Of a stretch of 64,000 nucleotides of DNA, positions 11,647 through 24,776 are shown one piece after another. Below the pieces are notes generated by a model. That model saw nothing but the letters and a program-made list of their open reading frames with translations. It was not told the DNA's origin and ran no database searches. Numbering within the stretch: the stretch's first letter is position 1; each line of letters begins with the position of its first letter. The stretch covers positions 39,788,141 to 39,852,140 of the forward strand of contig OZ024857.1 of the NCBI GenBank assembly GCA_964017155.1, given 5' to 3'. A program made the translations under genes and the position numbers. Origin of the DNA: Oasisia sp. SBJ-2009. Taxonomy: Eukaryota > Annelida > Polychaeta > Sabellida > Siboglinidae.

Positions 11647-12925
11647 GGAACGGGCGGCCGAGAGCGAGAGGCTTGCTGATGACACCGTAATTTGCACTGC
11701 GAGTGCTTTGGCTTTCTCCTCGCTGAATTTGATATAAGTGTAGACTGAATAGCAAGTACTTTTTGTGTGAATGCGTGCATGCACGCGCGCGTCCGTGTAT
11801 CTATGTGTTTTTGTCAGCCTTAGCTATGATGTAATCGTAGTACTGTGTGTGTAATACTTGCATTGTTGAAACGTGGGAGTGATATTTTACTTCGCTGAGC
11901 TATTGTATTCGTGCGATATTATTCTGTCAACATCGTGGCAGCGTCTTTAGTGCGGAATGGGGTATATGCAGCTGCATAACGGGTGCTTTTAAACGATTTA
12001 GCTTACTGCATGTGGGGCTCGTTTAGGTCTATCAATATTTACTGCATGATCGAGTGCCCGAGTTTACTATTTTAGTGTTAGTGAAGTTACTTTGTCGGGG
12101 CTTACTATTGCTAGTTGCGAAAAGACTGCAATACATCAATACTTCCTACATCAGTTATAAGGTTAAAACTATGATTGGTTTGGAATAACCAAATTAGTTT
12201 GTTTCTTGACATTAGACATTTCCATAATAAGTAACTTTGTATGTTATTCCAGTATTACCTATTTCACCAATGAAGGTTTGTTCGTTTCTGTTAGTTATGT
12301 AACGTTTACATGTTACACGTATCTAATGGGTGGCGTTTTTAAAGGTAGTATGGTTCATGAATTTAATTTATTCATAATTATAGTATGATCGACTTTTGTA
12401 AACGATTGTTGACTGCGTTGTTTTAGATAGGCCATGAGAAAGTTAGAGTACGTGCCTTTGGCGGTATGATGAAACGCAAGATGGATAGACCATGTCTCAA
12501 TAGGTAGTTGGAAACATTATCGGTTCATCGTGTATAGTAAGCCAAGTGTAATTGTGTCGAAAGGTTAGTAGTTTAAATGATGATGAACACCTCATAAACG
12601 AGATGGTAATCTGCAGACTGTAATGTGTCCGGCTAGCTGCAGACTCTGGTATATACAAATGTGACGCTGTGGTGTCGTTATTCACTTAGCTGATATTCTT
12701 CAGCAAATAACGGTTTTTCGCACTACAGATACTGAATTGGCCGTCACAAGATGTGACCATGTTGTAGAATTTACAATTCGTGTGAAGTAACAAGCACGCT
12801 GCGTGTGAATATAACTATGTTGGTAAACAACGGTACGACTTGTGGTTTGCGTCATATTAAATATATGGTTATATATATTTGTGGTTGTATAGTAATGTCA
12901 TAATAAAATATTTACTGACAATATT
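11647..12925 (+). other. Probable 3' UTR of the zinc-finger gene with polyadenylation signal
   Basis: The region after the stop has no coding potential. The first convincing AATAAA (12902-12907) is followed by a GT-rich stretch (CCCTGTTGTCGGAATG...) typical of cleavage sites, giving a 3' UTR of about 1.3 kb. The exact end is inferred. Confidence 0.45.
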
Positions 12926-14285
12926 CCCTGTTGTCGGAATGTTTTTAATATAACGTAGATGTAAACGAGTCTACCCGCCTGCCTGCTAGTCTGTGGATGA
13001 CATTTTGTCCGGTGACTCGTGGGTCAGTCTGACAAACATGAAACCGTCACGTGTGGAGCCATAATTTTACACTTCCTATAATTATCATGTATATATTTTA
13101 CTAACTGCTAGCTTGTAATGTATACATTTTGATGACTTTCGGATACTCGTAGCAAAACATATATACCGGTAATTCGTTCGGACCAATAATTATTATTGAC
13201 CTATCCATTGCGTGACTACCTACTGGTACCTATACCTACAGTCCACCGTTCACCACGGAGTGGGTCGTACGGTTTGTCAAGGTAACAAAAGTAGGTAGGC
13301 GACACACGGTGGTTTGTCTTGAATGCAAACATGGATATTTTGAAGATGGTTCGCCGTTCGATTGGTAGTCAGTGTAGTTATTGAAGGATATAATGTGATA
13401 TGAGCGAATTTCATGGAAAGCGTGACAAATGGCAGTAGTGTTTTGTAATCGCTGGAGTTGTTATAGCTGTGTTTTATTGAGGCCGTGAAGCAGTGAATTG
13501 CACGTGTCCAGTCTAGAAGTAATGAGCGCGTGAGTGAGTAGTTCCGCAACCGGCTGATTGATATGCTTTCAAATCATTATTATATTATTTTTAATTGATA
13601 CACATACAGCTTTGGCGATGTGTTTATCCATAAAAAGGTTCTCATCAACGATAACGCCGAGGCGTGACTTTGTCAGCAGGAGTGATCGTGGTGTCGCCCA
13701 GTCTGATCTGCGTGATGTTGACTTGATCTCTGTTTTTTTGGATCAACCAACCAACCAACCAACCAATCAACCAATCAACCATATAATCAATCAATCAATG
13801 GTTTGTTTTGGGTGGCCAAACATTTTTTGAAATCAACCACGCATATCGGCTAAAATGGTGAAGTTGGTTGAGAAGACCAATGTAGTGGACCAGCCAACAT
13901 GTGATTTGAAACTTTTATTTGCATTAATTAATAGCATGAAACTATGGTAGATAGATCACTCATAGCATGTGGAAAGAGGTGTGGGTGGATGCCACCTTTA
14001 ATTTCAAATTTGAGGGTAATTTTCAAGGACAAGAAAGGTCAAAATATTTTATTTGGGGTTTTTACATTAGGGCCAAATTTGGACCACAATCAATATATCT
14101 AACTAAACAAATTATTTTCATTTTCATGTACTTGCACCAAACCAGTGTAATTGATAGGCAAACATTCAGGTTAAAGTATTATATAATAAAAGAACGTTTT
14201 TCTCTAAAAACGGTTTTTAATTTGAAATAGTTTTGAATACTTGGCCGTTTCGCTTTAATGTTCCCTTATGCAATATGTATGCAGC
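12926..14285. other. Spacer; short tetranucleotide repeat, no gene seen
   Basis: No coding segment could be supported. At about 13742-13800 there is a short (AACC/AATC)n tetranucleotide run. The open frame over this run has low complexity and no family match. Confidence 0.55.
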
Positions 14286-14289
14286 TGAA

Positions 14290-15690
14290 CGATGTGTCTA
14301 GCAAACTATTTAGAGCAATGGGGGAATGACGTATCACATTCACATGCACACAAGTCTATTGGCCATCTGGATAACAGCTGTCCACCTCATCACATCCGCA
14401 GGCGTACGCGCTGTAGGGGTTCTTTTTGCAGCAATTTCAACGGGACATTCTGCACTTTGATTGCATCCGCAGATGACAAGCTCTAGACACGCATCTGGAG
14501 TATGAGGCACACTTGTCCAGACAGCTTTCAAGCAGTCTGACTCCAGTGTTCATGTAAATGTATCGGTGGGAGAAGGGAGAAACATGCTCCTAGTCTGCCT
14601 GCAGTTAGATCTCTGCCTGACAGTTGGCGCATGCAGTGTGAACTTCCAGAGCGCCTCTGGTTGGGGGTAACATCAATGATTCTATAGCTTCACAAAGAAG
14701 CTATAAGATCCTTGGTAACATCTCCAGACCAAGCTTTGCCTTATCGAAGAGTTGGAGCCTGGCATTTTCGACGGTTGGTTGTTTAGGTGTGCCACACAGG
14801 TGACACACACATTGTTCAACTGTTGCAATTCTCCATCATGACCAATGTATGGATGGTTCTGAGACGTTTTTCAGCAACGTTGAATCACAACCTGTGAGTG
14901 CGCTGAAGCCCAGCAGGTTATCCCACAATGTTTGTAAGTCTCTCAGACGGTACATGTATTGGCCTTATTCTCATTCAATGGAATGAATTTGCTCCGCATA
15001 TGTGGAAGAGGAACATTTCGGCCATCGATGACCTTGCGAATTGACTTCTTCTTCCTCGCTCGCGTGGACCTGGTCACTGCATTGATTGAATGTTGCACTG
15101 TATACCGGTCAAACACGATAGCAACTGTTGTTGTGTGTCTTCTGAAGTGATTGACACATTGAGCGCGAACAAGTCAGTGTAGTCGCCAAAGGTCGTGAAG
15201 GCTTCAGTGAGGCTTTCTAAGAGTTTCTTTTTTTTTCAAGGAGTTTCATGTCCGCAACATACACATATCTCCATCGCGCATAGTTTGTATGGTGATAGAT
15301 TGTGAGCAATAGCAGCATTACAGTAAATGCTTCTAGATGCAGAGTCCAGTTATCATCTCTCTCAGCTCCGATGAAGACCAGCAAAATCTTTACCATATCC
15401 AAATACGTCGACCATATCCTGAAATTTGGGTTGCCACAGTGCGTCTGCTAAACTGCGTCATGATATGTTGAACACGCTCACTCCTCGGAACATTTGACAG
15501 TTGTTCCTCTGCGTTGTAGAATGATTCTATTGTGTGATAGCCGCGTTTCTCCTGGAACAGTTTGGCCACAATGTTGTTTCCCAGCACGTGCAGGTAGACA
15601 CACGTAAAATGTGGACATGCAACTTTGGGGAGGCTGTAACTAAGGTGCCAATCAAATACAAATTGTATCTTCACCGTAACCAACTATTTG
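14290..15690 (-). pseudogene. Decayed copy of a multi-copy invertebrate gene family ('ALTGCDST' family)
   Basis: Reading the minus strand from about 15690 downward, recognisable pieces appear in order in shifting frames: an LDMVKILLVFIGAERDDNW-like block followed by TNYARW and a YVADM segment (15410-15220), then VFDRYTVQHSIN with RKVIDGRNVPLP and a FIPLNENKAN-like block (about 15120-14950), then FSALTGCDST (about 14900), then a C-terminal CLELVICGC cysteine-rich block (14500-14400). This order is known from large families of uncharacterised proteins in cnidarian, mollusc and other invertebrate genomes, often present in hundreds of copies and thought to be element-associated. Many stops and frameshifts show it is dead. 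The function of the family is unknown to me; the match is from memory of family motifs. Confidence 0.6.
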
Positions 15691-15699
15691 GTATTTTCT

Positions 15700-16125
15700 C
15701 TGGTTATTCATATGAGATGACAAGAAATAATGCCACATTGTGTGAATGCAACATACAATATCAGTAAAGCGTATGAATGTTCACTCCATAGTGATCTAGA
15801 ATATATTTTCTATCTTTTTTGATTGTCACTTACAGATGACAAAATATCTTTACCCAGTACACACAAGTCATATTATTTTAAAGATAATTAAGCAACCATA
15901 CAAATAAACCCAACTTGCATACACAATCGGTATGAACACATAGCTTAAAACATGCATCCTGCAGCTGTACAGTCTTAAAGGGATCTTCTGAGTTGTTGAT
16001 GCAGCTCCTACCGCTGTTAGGGAACGCAATTCAACAAGAACTCACATTAATATGCAGATCTCCACAGGAGTTCGTGACGTGAGATCGGCTATTACCCCAG
16101 GCAGCAACAGGCAAAATGTTAACAT
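15700..16125. other. Spacer before the satellite; nothing recognised
   Basis: AT-rich sequence with no supported gene, grading into degenerate first copies of the 38-bp unit from about 16126. Confidence 0.5.
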
Positions 16126-19100
16126 TTGCTGTTGTGATTGGGGAGTCCCCCTTACAGAGGATGTTACTTTTGTGATTGGCAAATCCCCCTTCAGAGGTTG
16201 TCACTACTGTGATTGATGTGTCCCACCTACAGAGGATGTCACTGTTGTGATTGATGTGTCCCACCTACAGAGGATGTCACTGTTGTGATTGGTGAGTCCC
16301 ACCTACAGAGGATGTCACTGTTGTGATTTGTGAGTCCCACCTACAGAGGATGTCACTGTTGTGATTGATGTGTCCCACCTACAGAGGATGTCACTGTTGT
16401 GATTGGTGAGTCCCACCTACAGAGGATGTCACTGTTGTGATTGATGTGTCCCACCTACAGAGGATGTCACTGTTGTGATTGGTGAGTCCCACTTAAGAGG
16501 ATGTCACTGTTGTGATTGGTGAGTCCCACCTACAGAGAATGTCAATGTTGTGATTGGTGAGTCCCACCTATAGAGAATGTCACTGTTGTGATTGGTGAGT
16601 CCCACCTACAGAGAATGTCACTGTTGTGATTGGTGAGTCCCATTTACAGAGGATGTCACTGTTGTGATTGGTGAGTCCCACTTACAGAGAATGTCACTGT
16701 TGTGATTGGTGAGTCCCACCTACAGAGGTTGTCACTGTTGTGATTGGTGAGTCCCACTTACAGAGGATGTCACTGTTGTGATTGGTGAGTCCCACCTACA
16801 GAGGTTGTCAGTATTGCGATTGGTGAGTCCCACTTACAGAGGATGTCACTGTTGTGATTGGTGAGTCCCACATACAGAGGATGTCACTGTTGTGATTGGT
16901 GAGTCCCACCTACAGAGGATGTCACTTGTGATTGGTGAGTCCCACCTACAGAGGATGTCACTGTTGTGATTGGTGAGTCCCACCTACAGAGGATGTCACT
17001 GTTGTGATTGGTGAGACCCACTTAGAGAGAATGTCACTGTTGTGATTGGTGACTCCCACCTACAGAGGATGTCACTGTTGTGATTGGTGAGTCCCACCTA
17101 CAGAGAATGTCACTGTTGTGATTGGTGAGTCTCACCTACAGAGGATGTCACTGTTGTGATTGGTCAGTCCCACCTAAAGAGGATGTCACTGTTGTGATGG
17201 GTGAGTCCAACCTACAGAGGATTTCACTGTTGTGATTGGTGAGTCCCACCTACAGAGGATGTCACTGTTGTGATTGGTGAGTCCCACCTACAGAGGATGT
17301 CACTGTTGTGATGGGTGAGTCCCACCTACAGAAGATGTCACTGTTGCGATTGGTGAGTCCCACCTACAGAGGATGTCACTGTTGTGATTGGTGAGTCCCA
17401 CCTACAGAGGATGTCACCGTTGTGATTGGTGAGTCCCACCTACAGAGGATGTCACCGTTGTGATTGGTGAGTCCCACCTACAGAGGATGTCACTGTTGTG
17501 ATTGGTGAGTCCCACCTACAGAGGATGTCACTTGTGATTGGTGAGTCCCACCTACAGAGGATGTCACTGTTGTGATTGGTGAGTCCCACCTACAGAGGAT
17601 GTCACTTGTGATTGGTGAGTCCCACCTACAGAGGATGTCACTGTTGTGATTGGTGAGTCCCACCTACAGAGGATGACACTGTTGTGATGGGTGAGTCCCA
17701 CTTACAGAGGATGTCACTGTTGTGATTGGTGAGTCCCACCTACAGAGGATGTCACTGTTGTGATTGGTGAGTCCCACCTACAGAGGATGTCACTGTTGTG
17801 ATTTGTGAGTCCCACCTACAGAGGATGTCACTGTTGTGATTGATGTGTCCCACCTACAGAGGATGTCACTGTTGTGATTGGTGAGTCCCACCTACAGAGG
17901 ATGTCACTGTTGTGATTGATGTGTCCCACCTACAGAGGATGTCACTGTTGTGATTGGTGAGTCCCACTTAAGAGGATGTCACTGTTGTGATTGGTGAGTC
18001 CCACCTACAGAGGTTGTCAGTATTGCGATTGGTGAGTCCCACTTACAGAGGATGTCACTGTTGTGATTGGTGAGTCCCACATACAGAGGATGTCACTGTT
18101 GTGATTGGTGAGTCCCACCTACAGAGGATGTCACTTGTGATTGGTGAGTCCCACCTACAGAGGATGTCACTGTTGTGATTGGTGAGTCCCACATACAGAT
18201 GATGTCACTGTTGTGATTGGTGAGACCCACTTAGAGAGAATGTCACTGTTGTGATTGGTGACTCCCACCTACAGAGGATGTCACTGTTGTGATTGGTGAG
18301 TCCCACCTACAGAGAATGTCACTGTTGTGATTGGTGAGTCTCACCTACAGAGGATGTCACTGTTGTGATTGGTCAGTCCCACCTAAAGAGGATGTCACTG
18401 TTGTGATGGGTGAGTCCAACCTACAGAGGATTTCACTGTTGTGATTGGTGAGTCCCACCTACAGAGGATGTCACTGTTGTGATTGGTGAGTCCCACCTAC
18501 AGAGGATGTCACTGTTGTGATGGGTGAGTCCCACCTACAGAAGATGTCACTGTTGCGATTGGTGAGTCCCACCTACAGAGGATGTCACTGTTGTGATTGG
18601 TGAGTCCCACCTACAGAGGATGTCACCGTTGTGATTGGTGAGTCCCACCTACAGAGGATGTCACCGTTGTGATTGGTGAGTCCCACCTACAGAGGATGTC
18701 ACTGTTGTGATTGGTGAGTCCCACCTACAGAGGATGTCACTTGTGATTGGTGAGTCCCACCTACAGAGGATGTCACTGTTGTGATTGGTGAGTCCCACCT
18801 ACAGAGGATGTCACTTGTGATTGGTGAGTCCCACCTACAGAGGATGTCACTGTTGTGATTGGTGAGTGCCACCTACAGAGGATGTCACTGTTGTGATTGG
18901 TGAGTCCCACCTACAGAGGATGTCACTGTTGTGATTGGTGAGTCCCACCTACAGAGAATGTCACTGTTGTGATTGGTGAGTCCCACCTACAGAGGATGTC
19001 ACTGTTGTGATTGGTGAGTCCCACCTAAAGAGGATGTCACTCTTGTGATTGGTGAGTCCCACCTACAGAGGATGTCACTTGTAATTGGTGAGTCCCAGCT

Positions 19101-22100
19101 ACAGAGGATGTCACTCTTGTGATTGGTGAGTCCCACCTACAGAGTATGTCACTGTTGTGATTGGTGAGTCCCACCTACAGAGGATGTCACTGTTATGATT
19201 GGTGAGTCCCACCTACAGAGGGTTTCACTGTTGTGATTGGTGAGTCCCACCTACAGAGGGTTCACTGTTGTGATTGGTGAGTCCCACTTACAGAGAATGT
19301 CACTGTTGTGATTGGTGAGTCCCACCTACAGAGGTTGTCACTGTTGTGATTGGTGAGTCCCACTTACAGAGGATGTCACTGTTGTGATTGGTGAGTCCCA
19401 CCTACAGAGGTTGTCAGTATTGCGATTGGTGAGTCCCACTTACAGAGGATGTCACTGTTGTGATTGGTGAGTCCCACCTACAGAGGATGTCACTGTTGTG
19501 ATTGGTCAGTCCCACCTACAGAGGATGTCACTATTGTGATTGATGAATCCCACCTACAGAGAATGTCACTGTTGTGATTGGTGAGTCCCACCTACAGAGG
19601 ATGTCACTGTTGTGATTGGTGAGTCCCACCTACAGAGGATGTCACTGTTGTGATTGGTGAGTCCCACCTACAGAGGATGTCACTGTTGTGATTGGTGAGT
19701 CCCACCTACAGAGGATGTCACTGTTGTGATTGGTGAGTCCCACCTACAGAGGATGTCACTGTTGTGATTGGTGAGTCCCACCTACAGAGAATGACACTGT
19801 TGTGATTGGTGAGTCCCAACTACAGAGGATGTCACTGTTGTGATTGGTGAGTCCCACCTACAGAGGATGTCACTGTTGTGATTGGTGAGTCCCACCTACA
19901 GAGAATGTCACTGTTGTGATTGGTGAGTCCCACCTACAGAGGATGTCACTGTTGTGATTGGTGAGTCCCACCTACAGAGGATGTCACTGTTGTGATTGGT
20001 GAGTCCCACCTACAGAGGATGTGACTGATGTGATGGGTGAGTCCCACATACAGAGGATGTCACTGTTGTGATTGGTGAGTCCCACCTACAGAGGATGTCA
20101 CTTGTAATTGGTGAGTCCCACCTACAGAGGATGTCACTCTTGTGATTGGTGAGTCCCACCTACAGAGGATGTCACTTGTAATTGGTGAGTCCCACCTACA
20201 GAGGATGTCACTCTTGTGATTGGTGAGTCCCACCTACAGAGTATGTCACTGTTGTGATTGGTGAGTCCCACCTACAGAGGATGTCACTGTTGTGATTGGT
20301 GAGTCCCACCTACAGAGGGTTTCACTGTTGTGATTGGTGAGTCCCACCTACAGAGGGTGTCACTGTTGTGATTGGTGAGTCCCACTTACAGAGAATGTCA
20401 CTGTTGTGATTGGTGAGTCCCACCTACAGAGGTTGTCACTGTTGTGAATGGTGAGTCCCACTTACAGAGGATGTCACTGTTGTGATTGGTGAGTCCCACC
20501 TACAGAGGTTGTCAGTATTGCGATTGGTGAGTCCCACTTACAGAGGATGTCACTGTTGTGATTGGTGAGTCCCACCTACAGAGGATGTCACTGTTGTGAT
20601 TGGTGAGTCCCACTTACAGAGGATGTCACTATTGTGATTGATGAATCCCACCTACAGAGAATGTCACTGTTGTGATTGGTGAGTCCCACCTACAGAGGAT
20701 GTCACTGTTGTGATTGGTGAGTCCCACCTACAGAGGATGTCACTGTTGTGATTGGTGAGTCCCACCTACAGAGGATGTCACTGTTGTGATTGGTGAGTCC
20801 CACCTACAGAGGATGTCACTGTTGTGATTGGTGAGTCCCACCTACAGAGGATGTCACTGTTGTGATTGGTGAGTCCCACCTACAGAGAATGACACTGTTG
20901 TGATTGGTGAGTCCCAACTACAGAGGATGTCACTGTTGTGATTGGTGAGTCCCACCTACAGAGGATGTCACTGTTGTGATTGGTGAGTCCCACCTACAGA
21001 GAATGTCACTGTTGTGATTGGTGAGTCCCACCTACAGAGGATGTCACTGTTGTGATTGGTGAGTCCCACCTACAGAGGATGTCACTGTTGTGATTGGTGA
21101 GTCCCACCTACAGAGGATGTCACTGTTGTGATGGGTGAGTCCCACCTACAGAGGATGTCACTGTTGTGATTGGTGAGTCCCACCTACAGAGGATGTCACT
21201 GTTGTGATTGGTGAGTCCCACCTACAGAGGATGTCACTGTTGTGATTGGTGAATCCCACCTACAGAGGATGTCACTGTTGTGATTGGTGAGTCCCACCTA
21301 CAGAGGATGTCACTTGTAATTGGTGAGTCCCACCTACAGAGGATGTCACTCTTGTGATTGGTGAGTCCCAACTACAGAGGATGTCACTGTTGTGATGGGT
21401 GAGTCCCACATACAGAGGATGTCACTGTTGTGATTGGTGAGTCCCACCTACAGAGGATGTCACTTGTAATTGGTGAGTCCCACCTACAGAGGATGTCACT
21501 CTTGTGATTGGTGAGTCCCACCAACAGAGGATGTCACTGTTGTGATTGTTGAGTCCCACCTACAGAGGATGTCACTGTTGTGATTGGTGAGTCCCACCTA
21601 CAGAGGATGTCACTGTTGTGATTGGTGAGTCCCACCTACAGAGGATGTCACTGTTGTGATTGGTGAGTCCCACCTACAGAGGATGTCACTGTTGTGATGG
21701 GTGAGTCCCACTTACAGAGGATGTCACTGTTGTGATTGGTGAGTCCCACCTACAGAGGATGTCACTGTTGTGATTGGTGAGTCCCACATACAGAGGATGT
21801 CACTGTTGTGATGGGTGAGTCCCACCTACAGAGGATGTCACTGTTGTGATTGGTGAGTCCCACCTACAGAGGATGTCACTGTTGTGATTGGTGAGTCCCA
21901 CCTACAGAGGATGTCACTGTTGTGATTGGTGAGTCCCACCTACAGAGGATGTCACTGTTGTGATTGGTGAGTCCCACTTACAGAGGATGTCACTGTTGTA
22001 ATTGGTGAGTCCCACTTACAGAGGATGTCACTGTTGTGATTGGTGAGTCCCACTTACAGAGGATGTCACTGTTGTAATTGGTGAGTCCCACCTACAGAGG

Positions 22101-22530
22101 ATGTCACTGTTGTGATTGGTGAGTCCCAACTACAGAGGATGTCACTGTTGTGATTGGTGAGTCCCACCTACAGAGAATGTCATGGTTGTGATTGGTGAGT
22201 CCCACCTACAGAGGATGTCACTGTTGTAGTTGGTGAGTCCCACCTACAGAGGATGTCACTGTTGTGATTGGTGAGTCCCAGTTAAGAGGATGTCACTGTT
22301 GTGATGGGTGAGTCCCATCTACAGAGGATGTCATGGTTGTGATTGGTGAGTCCCACCTACAGAGGATGTCACTGTTGTGATTGGTGAGTCCCACCTACAG
22401 AGGATGTCACAGTTGTGATTGGTGAGTCCCACCTACAGAGGATGTCACTGTTGTGATTGGTGAGTCCCACCTATAGAGAATGTCACTGTTGTGATTGGTG
22501 AGTCCCACCTACAGAGGATGTCACTCTGTC
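16126..22530 (+). repeat. 6.4-kb satellite of about 170 tandem 38-bp units with higher-order structure
   Basis: The consensus unit is 38 bp, read as GTCACTGTTGTGATTGGTGA followed by GTCCCACCTACAGAGGAT. First units (16126-16260) are most diverged. Length variants are 36 bp (CACTTGTGATTGG in place of CACTGTTGTGATTGG) and 37 bp (CACTTAAGAGG). Marker variants recur at fixed distances: GAGACCCACTTAGAG at 17013 and 18222, and GTTGTCAGTATTGCG at 16804 and 18013, both 1209 bp apart (32 units minus 7 bp of length variants). Downstream, GTTGTCAGTATTGCG at 19410 and 20508 and CTATTGTGATTGATGAATCC at 19531 and 20629 are both 1098 bp apart (29 units minus 4 bp). No coding frame runs through it, and there are no spacers, so it is not a CRISPR array. 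Confidence 0.96.
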
Positions 22531-22549
22531 TGTCTCTTCACCAGACGTC

Positions 22550-22715
22550 ATTGCGTCAGCCATGAGGAAAACGCAAATACCTAATCCAGTTTGACGACGG
22601 ATACATGACTAAAGGGAATCCCAATATAATGACCCATCTGCATTCTGTACATTGCATGTAACTCGAGCAGTGGATGGCTGAAATTATCACCCAAAATTAT
22701 ATCACATGGCCGGAG
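22550..22715 (+). repeat. Dispersed repeat, copy A (matches 32040-32180)
   Basis: About 110-140 bp at the right end of the satellite align with a second copy at about 32040-32180 in the same orientation. Shared blocks are CGCAAATACC, GGGAAT-CCA-TATAATGA-CCATC, AATGCATGTAAC or CATTGCATGTAAC, GGCTGAAAT, and CCCAAATTATATC-CATG with minor variants. It is an old interspersed element fragment of unknown class. Confidence 0.65.
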
Positions 22716-22754
22716 GCTGATCAAACTCTTACTGGCAATGTCACTGGTTACGGT

Positions 22755-23096
22755 AAAAAGAGGAATATTTGAAAGTACTGTGCCAGGGTTAGTGTGGCTG
22801 GTACTAATGTCATCAGCCGCAGTGACACAAGGTGTTTGAGGGTGCAGGCTACTGCAGGACTTGGGTCTTGACTCCTCTGCTTGTGGGTGTGATGCTTCTG
22901 GTCCACGTCCTGCAGACGTTTCTCTTCAAAGGCATGGGTGGCAGCCCACTGCTGTGGATGCACAGCCAAGGATGAGGATGCTGTAGCAGCTTATCAATGA
23001 TGTCTTCAGATAGTCCTTGTAGTGCTTGACTGAGCTGCCTGTATTTCTTGTGCCAGATACCAGCTTGGAGAAGATCATCTTTGGTAGTTGCAATCT
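22755..23096 (-). pseudogene. LINE C-terminal fragment (decayed)
   Basis: Read on the minus strand from 23096, a frame gives RLQLPKMIFSKLVSGTR followed by NTGSSVKHYKDYLKTSL. This fits the post-RT C-terminus of RTE/related LINE proteins, where an RLPK-xF...L.GxRxxG...RYKDxLKxSL pattern is usual. The reading then shifts frame over the remaining 250 bp. Only this tail is present, as expected for a 5'-truncated LINE insertion. Confidence 0.5.
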
Positions 23097-23115
23097 GGTC
23101 AGACTATGTGTTCAC

Positions 23116-23336
23116 ACACCACACCACACCACACCACACCACACCACACCACACCACACCACACCACACCACACACCACACACCACACCACACCACACCA
23201 CACCACACCACACCACACCACACCACACCACACCACACCACACCACACCACACCACACCACACCACACCACACCACACCACACCACACCACCTAACCCAC
23301 CCACCCATCCACCACACCACACACACCACACGCATC
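23116..23336. repeat. (CCACA)n microsatellite
   Basis: About 40 copies of the pentanucleotide ACCAC/CCACA, ending in degenerate CCACCCA units. Several apparent reading frames on both strands (HTTPHH or VVWCGV patterns) come from the repeat alone. Confidence 0.96.
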
Positions 23337-23339
23337 AGA

Positions 23340-24660
23340 GGTGTAATTAAACAACACTTTTAGTTTATGTGTTTACTGCCATAGATAGATTTACCAAAAA
23401 TTGATATTATTGCTGTTTTTTTTTGTGGCACTTTCTCTTGGGTGCTTGAATAAAAAATACAATTGACATTTATGGTGTCAGCAATTTTATTATATAACTA
23501 AGAAATAGAAAATACAAACCTCACACCACTATAATATAATCATAGCTAAAATGGGAAAGTGATATCTTATGAGAAATAAAACTCACTACACCAAAATTAA
23601 GACACAACCATTATCAAGTAGTTACTGTTACTTCCAACGTCACATCTAATAACTACCAGATACACAAAAGCTACATTAAAAACAACTATTCCTAATCAAA
23701 AACGTTCATTTTTACGTTCATGGGCTCTTGTAATGACAGGAAACTACCATTATTTCTATTCTGATTGAAATCCAATGTGATAGGGCTGTCTGTGTCCTTC
23801 ACAAAATGGCAGCACACATTTTTATTATTTTATCTTTCAATGCAATTGTTATATCTTGGGGAATATCTAAATATACAAAATACTTTTTTTTATGAATTAC
23901 TACTATGACTCAGTCTGCCATGTATATATACAGGATATGCAAAATGAAAGTTTATGATCTGAAAACAATCTATCCTAAGAAATGTCCAATAAACTATTCC
24001 TACTACCCGACACCTGGAAGCTGCCATTTCTGTTACATGACATTGACCAGAAGTAAATAAAAATTACGTTTTAACTCACAACCCTTATACCTGACTAACA
24101 TAAGTCAGACTTTAGAACATAGCCAAGGATATACTATAAAATAACAATGTTGTAATCATATTTCTTCCAGCAGTAGCCAGATCTTAATTTTTTAAAGAAA
24201 TTATATTGACCAATCCAATACATATGGTACTGTTTGAATAAAAGATCTTCGCATATATGGCAAAAGATAAGCACACTGTTATAAATTTGTGCAAATTGCA
24301 ATAGACCGTTACATTACACTGTAAATTCATCAGTTTTAAAATCTGTACAAATGAAATACACCATATATATTTGTATTATATGTTATTCCATTTTAAAGTA
24401 AAATCACATATAATTTCTTATTATTATTCACCTGCAAATTGTAAAAATATTCAGAAAAAATGTTTTAGTCACTGAAAAATATTTACCATATCTGTTTTAC
24501 AGTACAATGGTGTAAACATATGGTGCATAGTAAATATTCTCTAAAAATATGGTAAAGGTAGAGTAAAAGTCCTGTTTATGGTACATCTTTAAATTAGCAA
24601 TACTTCTTTTCCATTGAACTGATCGGGAATTTGCATATGTACATAATTCACAGGCCTATG
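23340..24660. other. AT-rich spacer, no gene seen
   Basis: Sequence of high AT content without a supportable reading frame. It includes the 3' flank of the minus-strand gene at 24777-26761. Confidence 0.5.
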
Positions 24661-24667
24661 AATATTT

Positions 24668-24673
24668 TTTATT
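24668..24673 (-). other. Polyadenylation signal AATAAA of the 24.8-26.8 kb gene
   Basis: TTTATT on the plus strand reads AATAAA on the minus strand, about 105 bases after the TAA at 24779-24777. The position is suitable for 3' end formation. Confidence 0.45.
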
Positions 24674-24776
24674 ATTACACTTTCCCATAAATAATATATC
24701 CTGCAATCTCAAACATATAACTCTGGATTGAGCCGTCACATTGCCAAAGTCAGGTGGCAGAATGTGATGATCTGGT

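Noticed and set aside
9074..11784. Several open frames of 60-190 codons antisense to or overlapping the zinc-finger gene
   Set aside because: They are GC-rich shadow frames; the plus frame has the zinc fingers and runs for over 1,200 codons.
16126..22530. CRISPR-like array of 38-bp direct repeats
   Set aside because: There are no unique spacers between repeats, and the genome is animal. It is a tandem satellite.
23026..23363. Histidine/threonine-rich and valine/cysteine-rich frames
   Set aside because: They are translations of the CCACA microsatellite in different frames.
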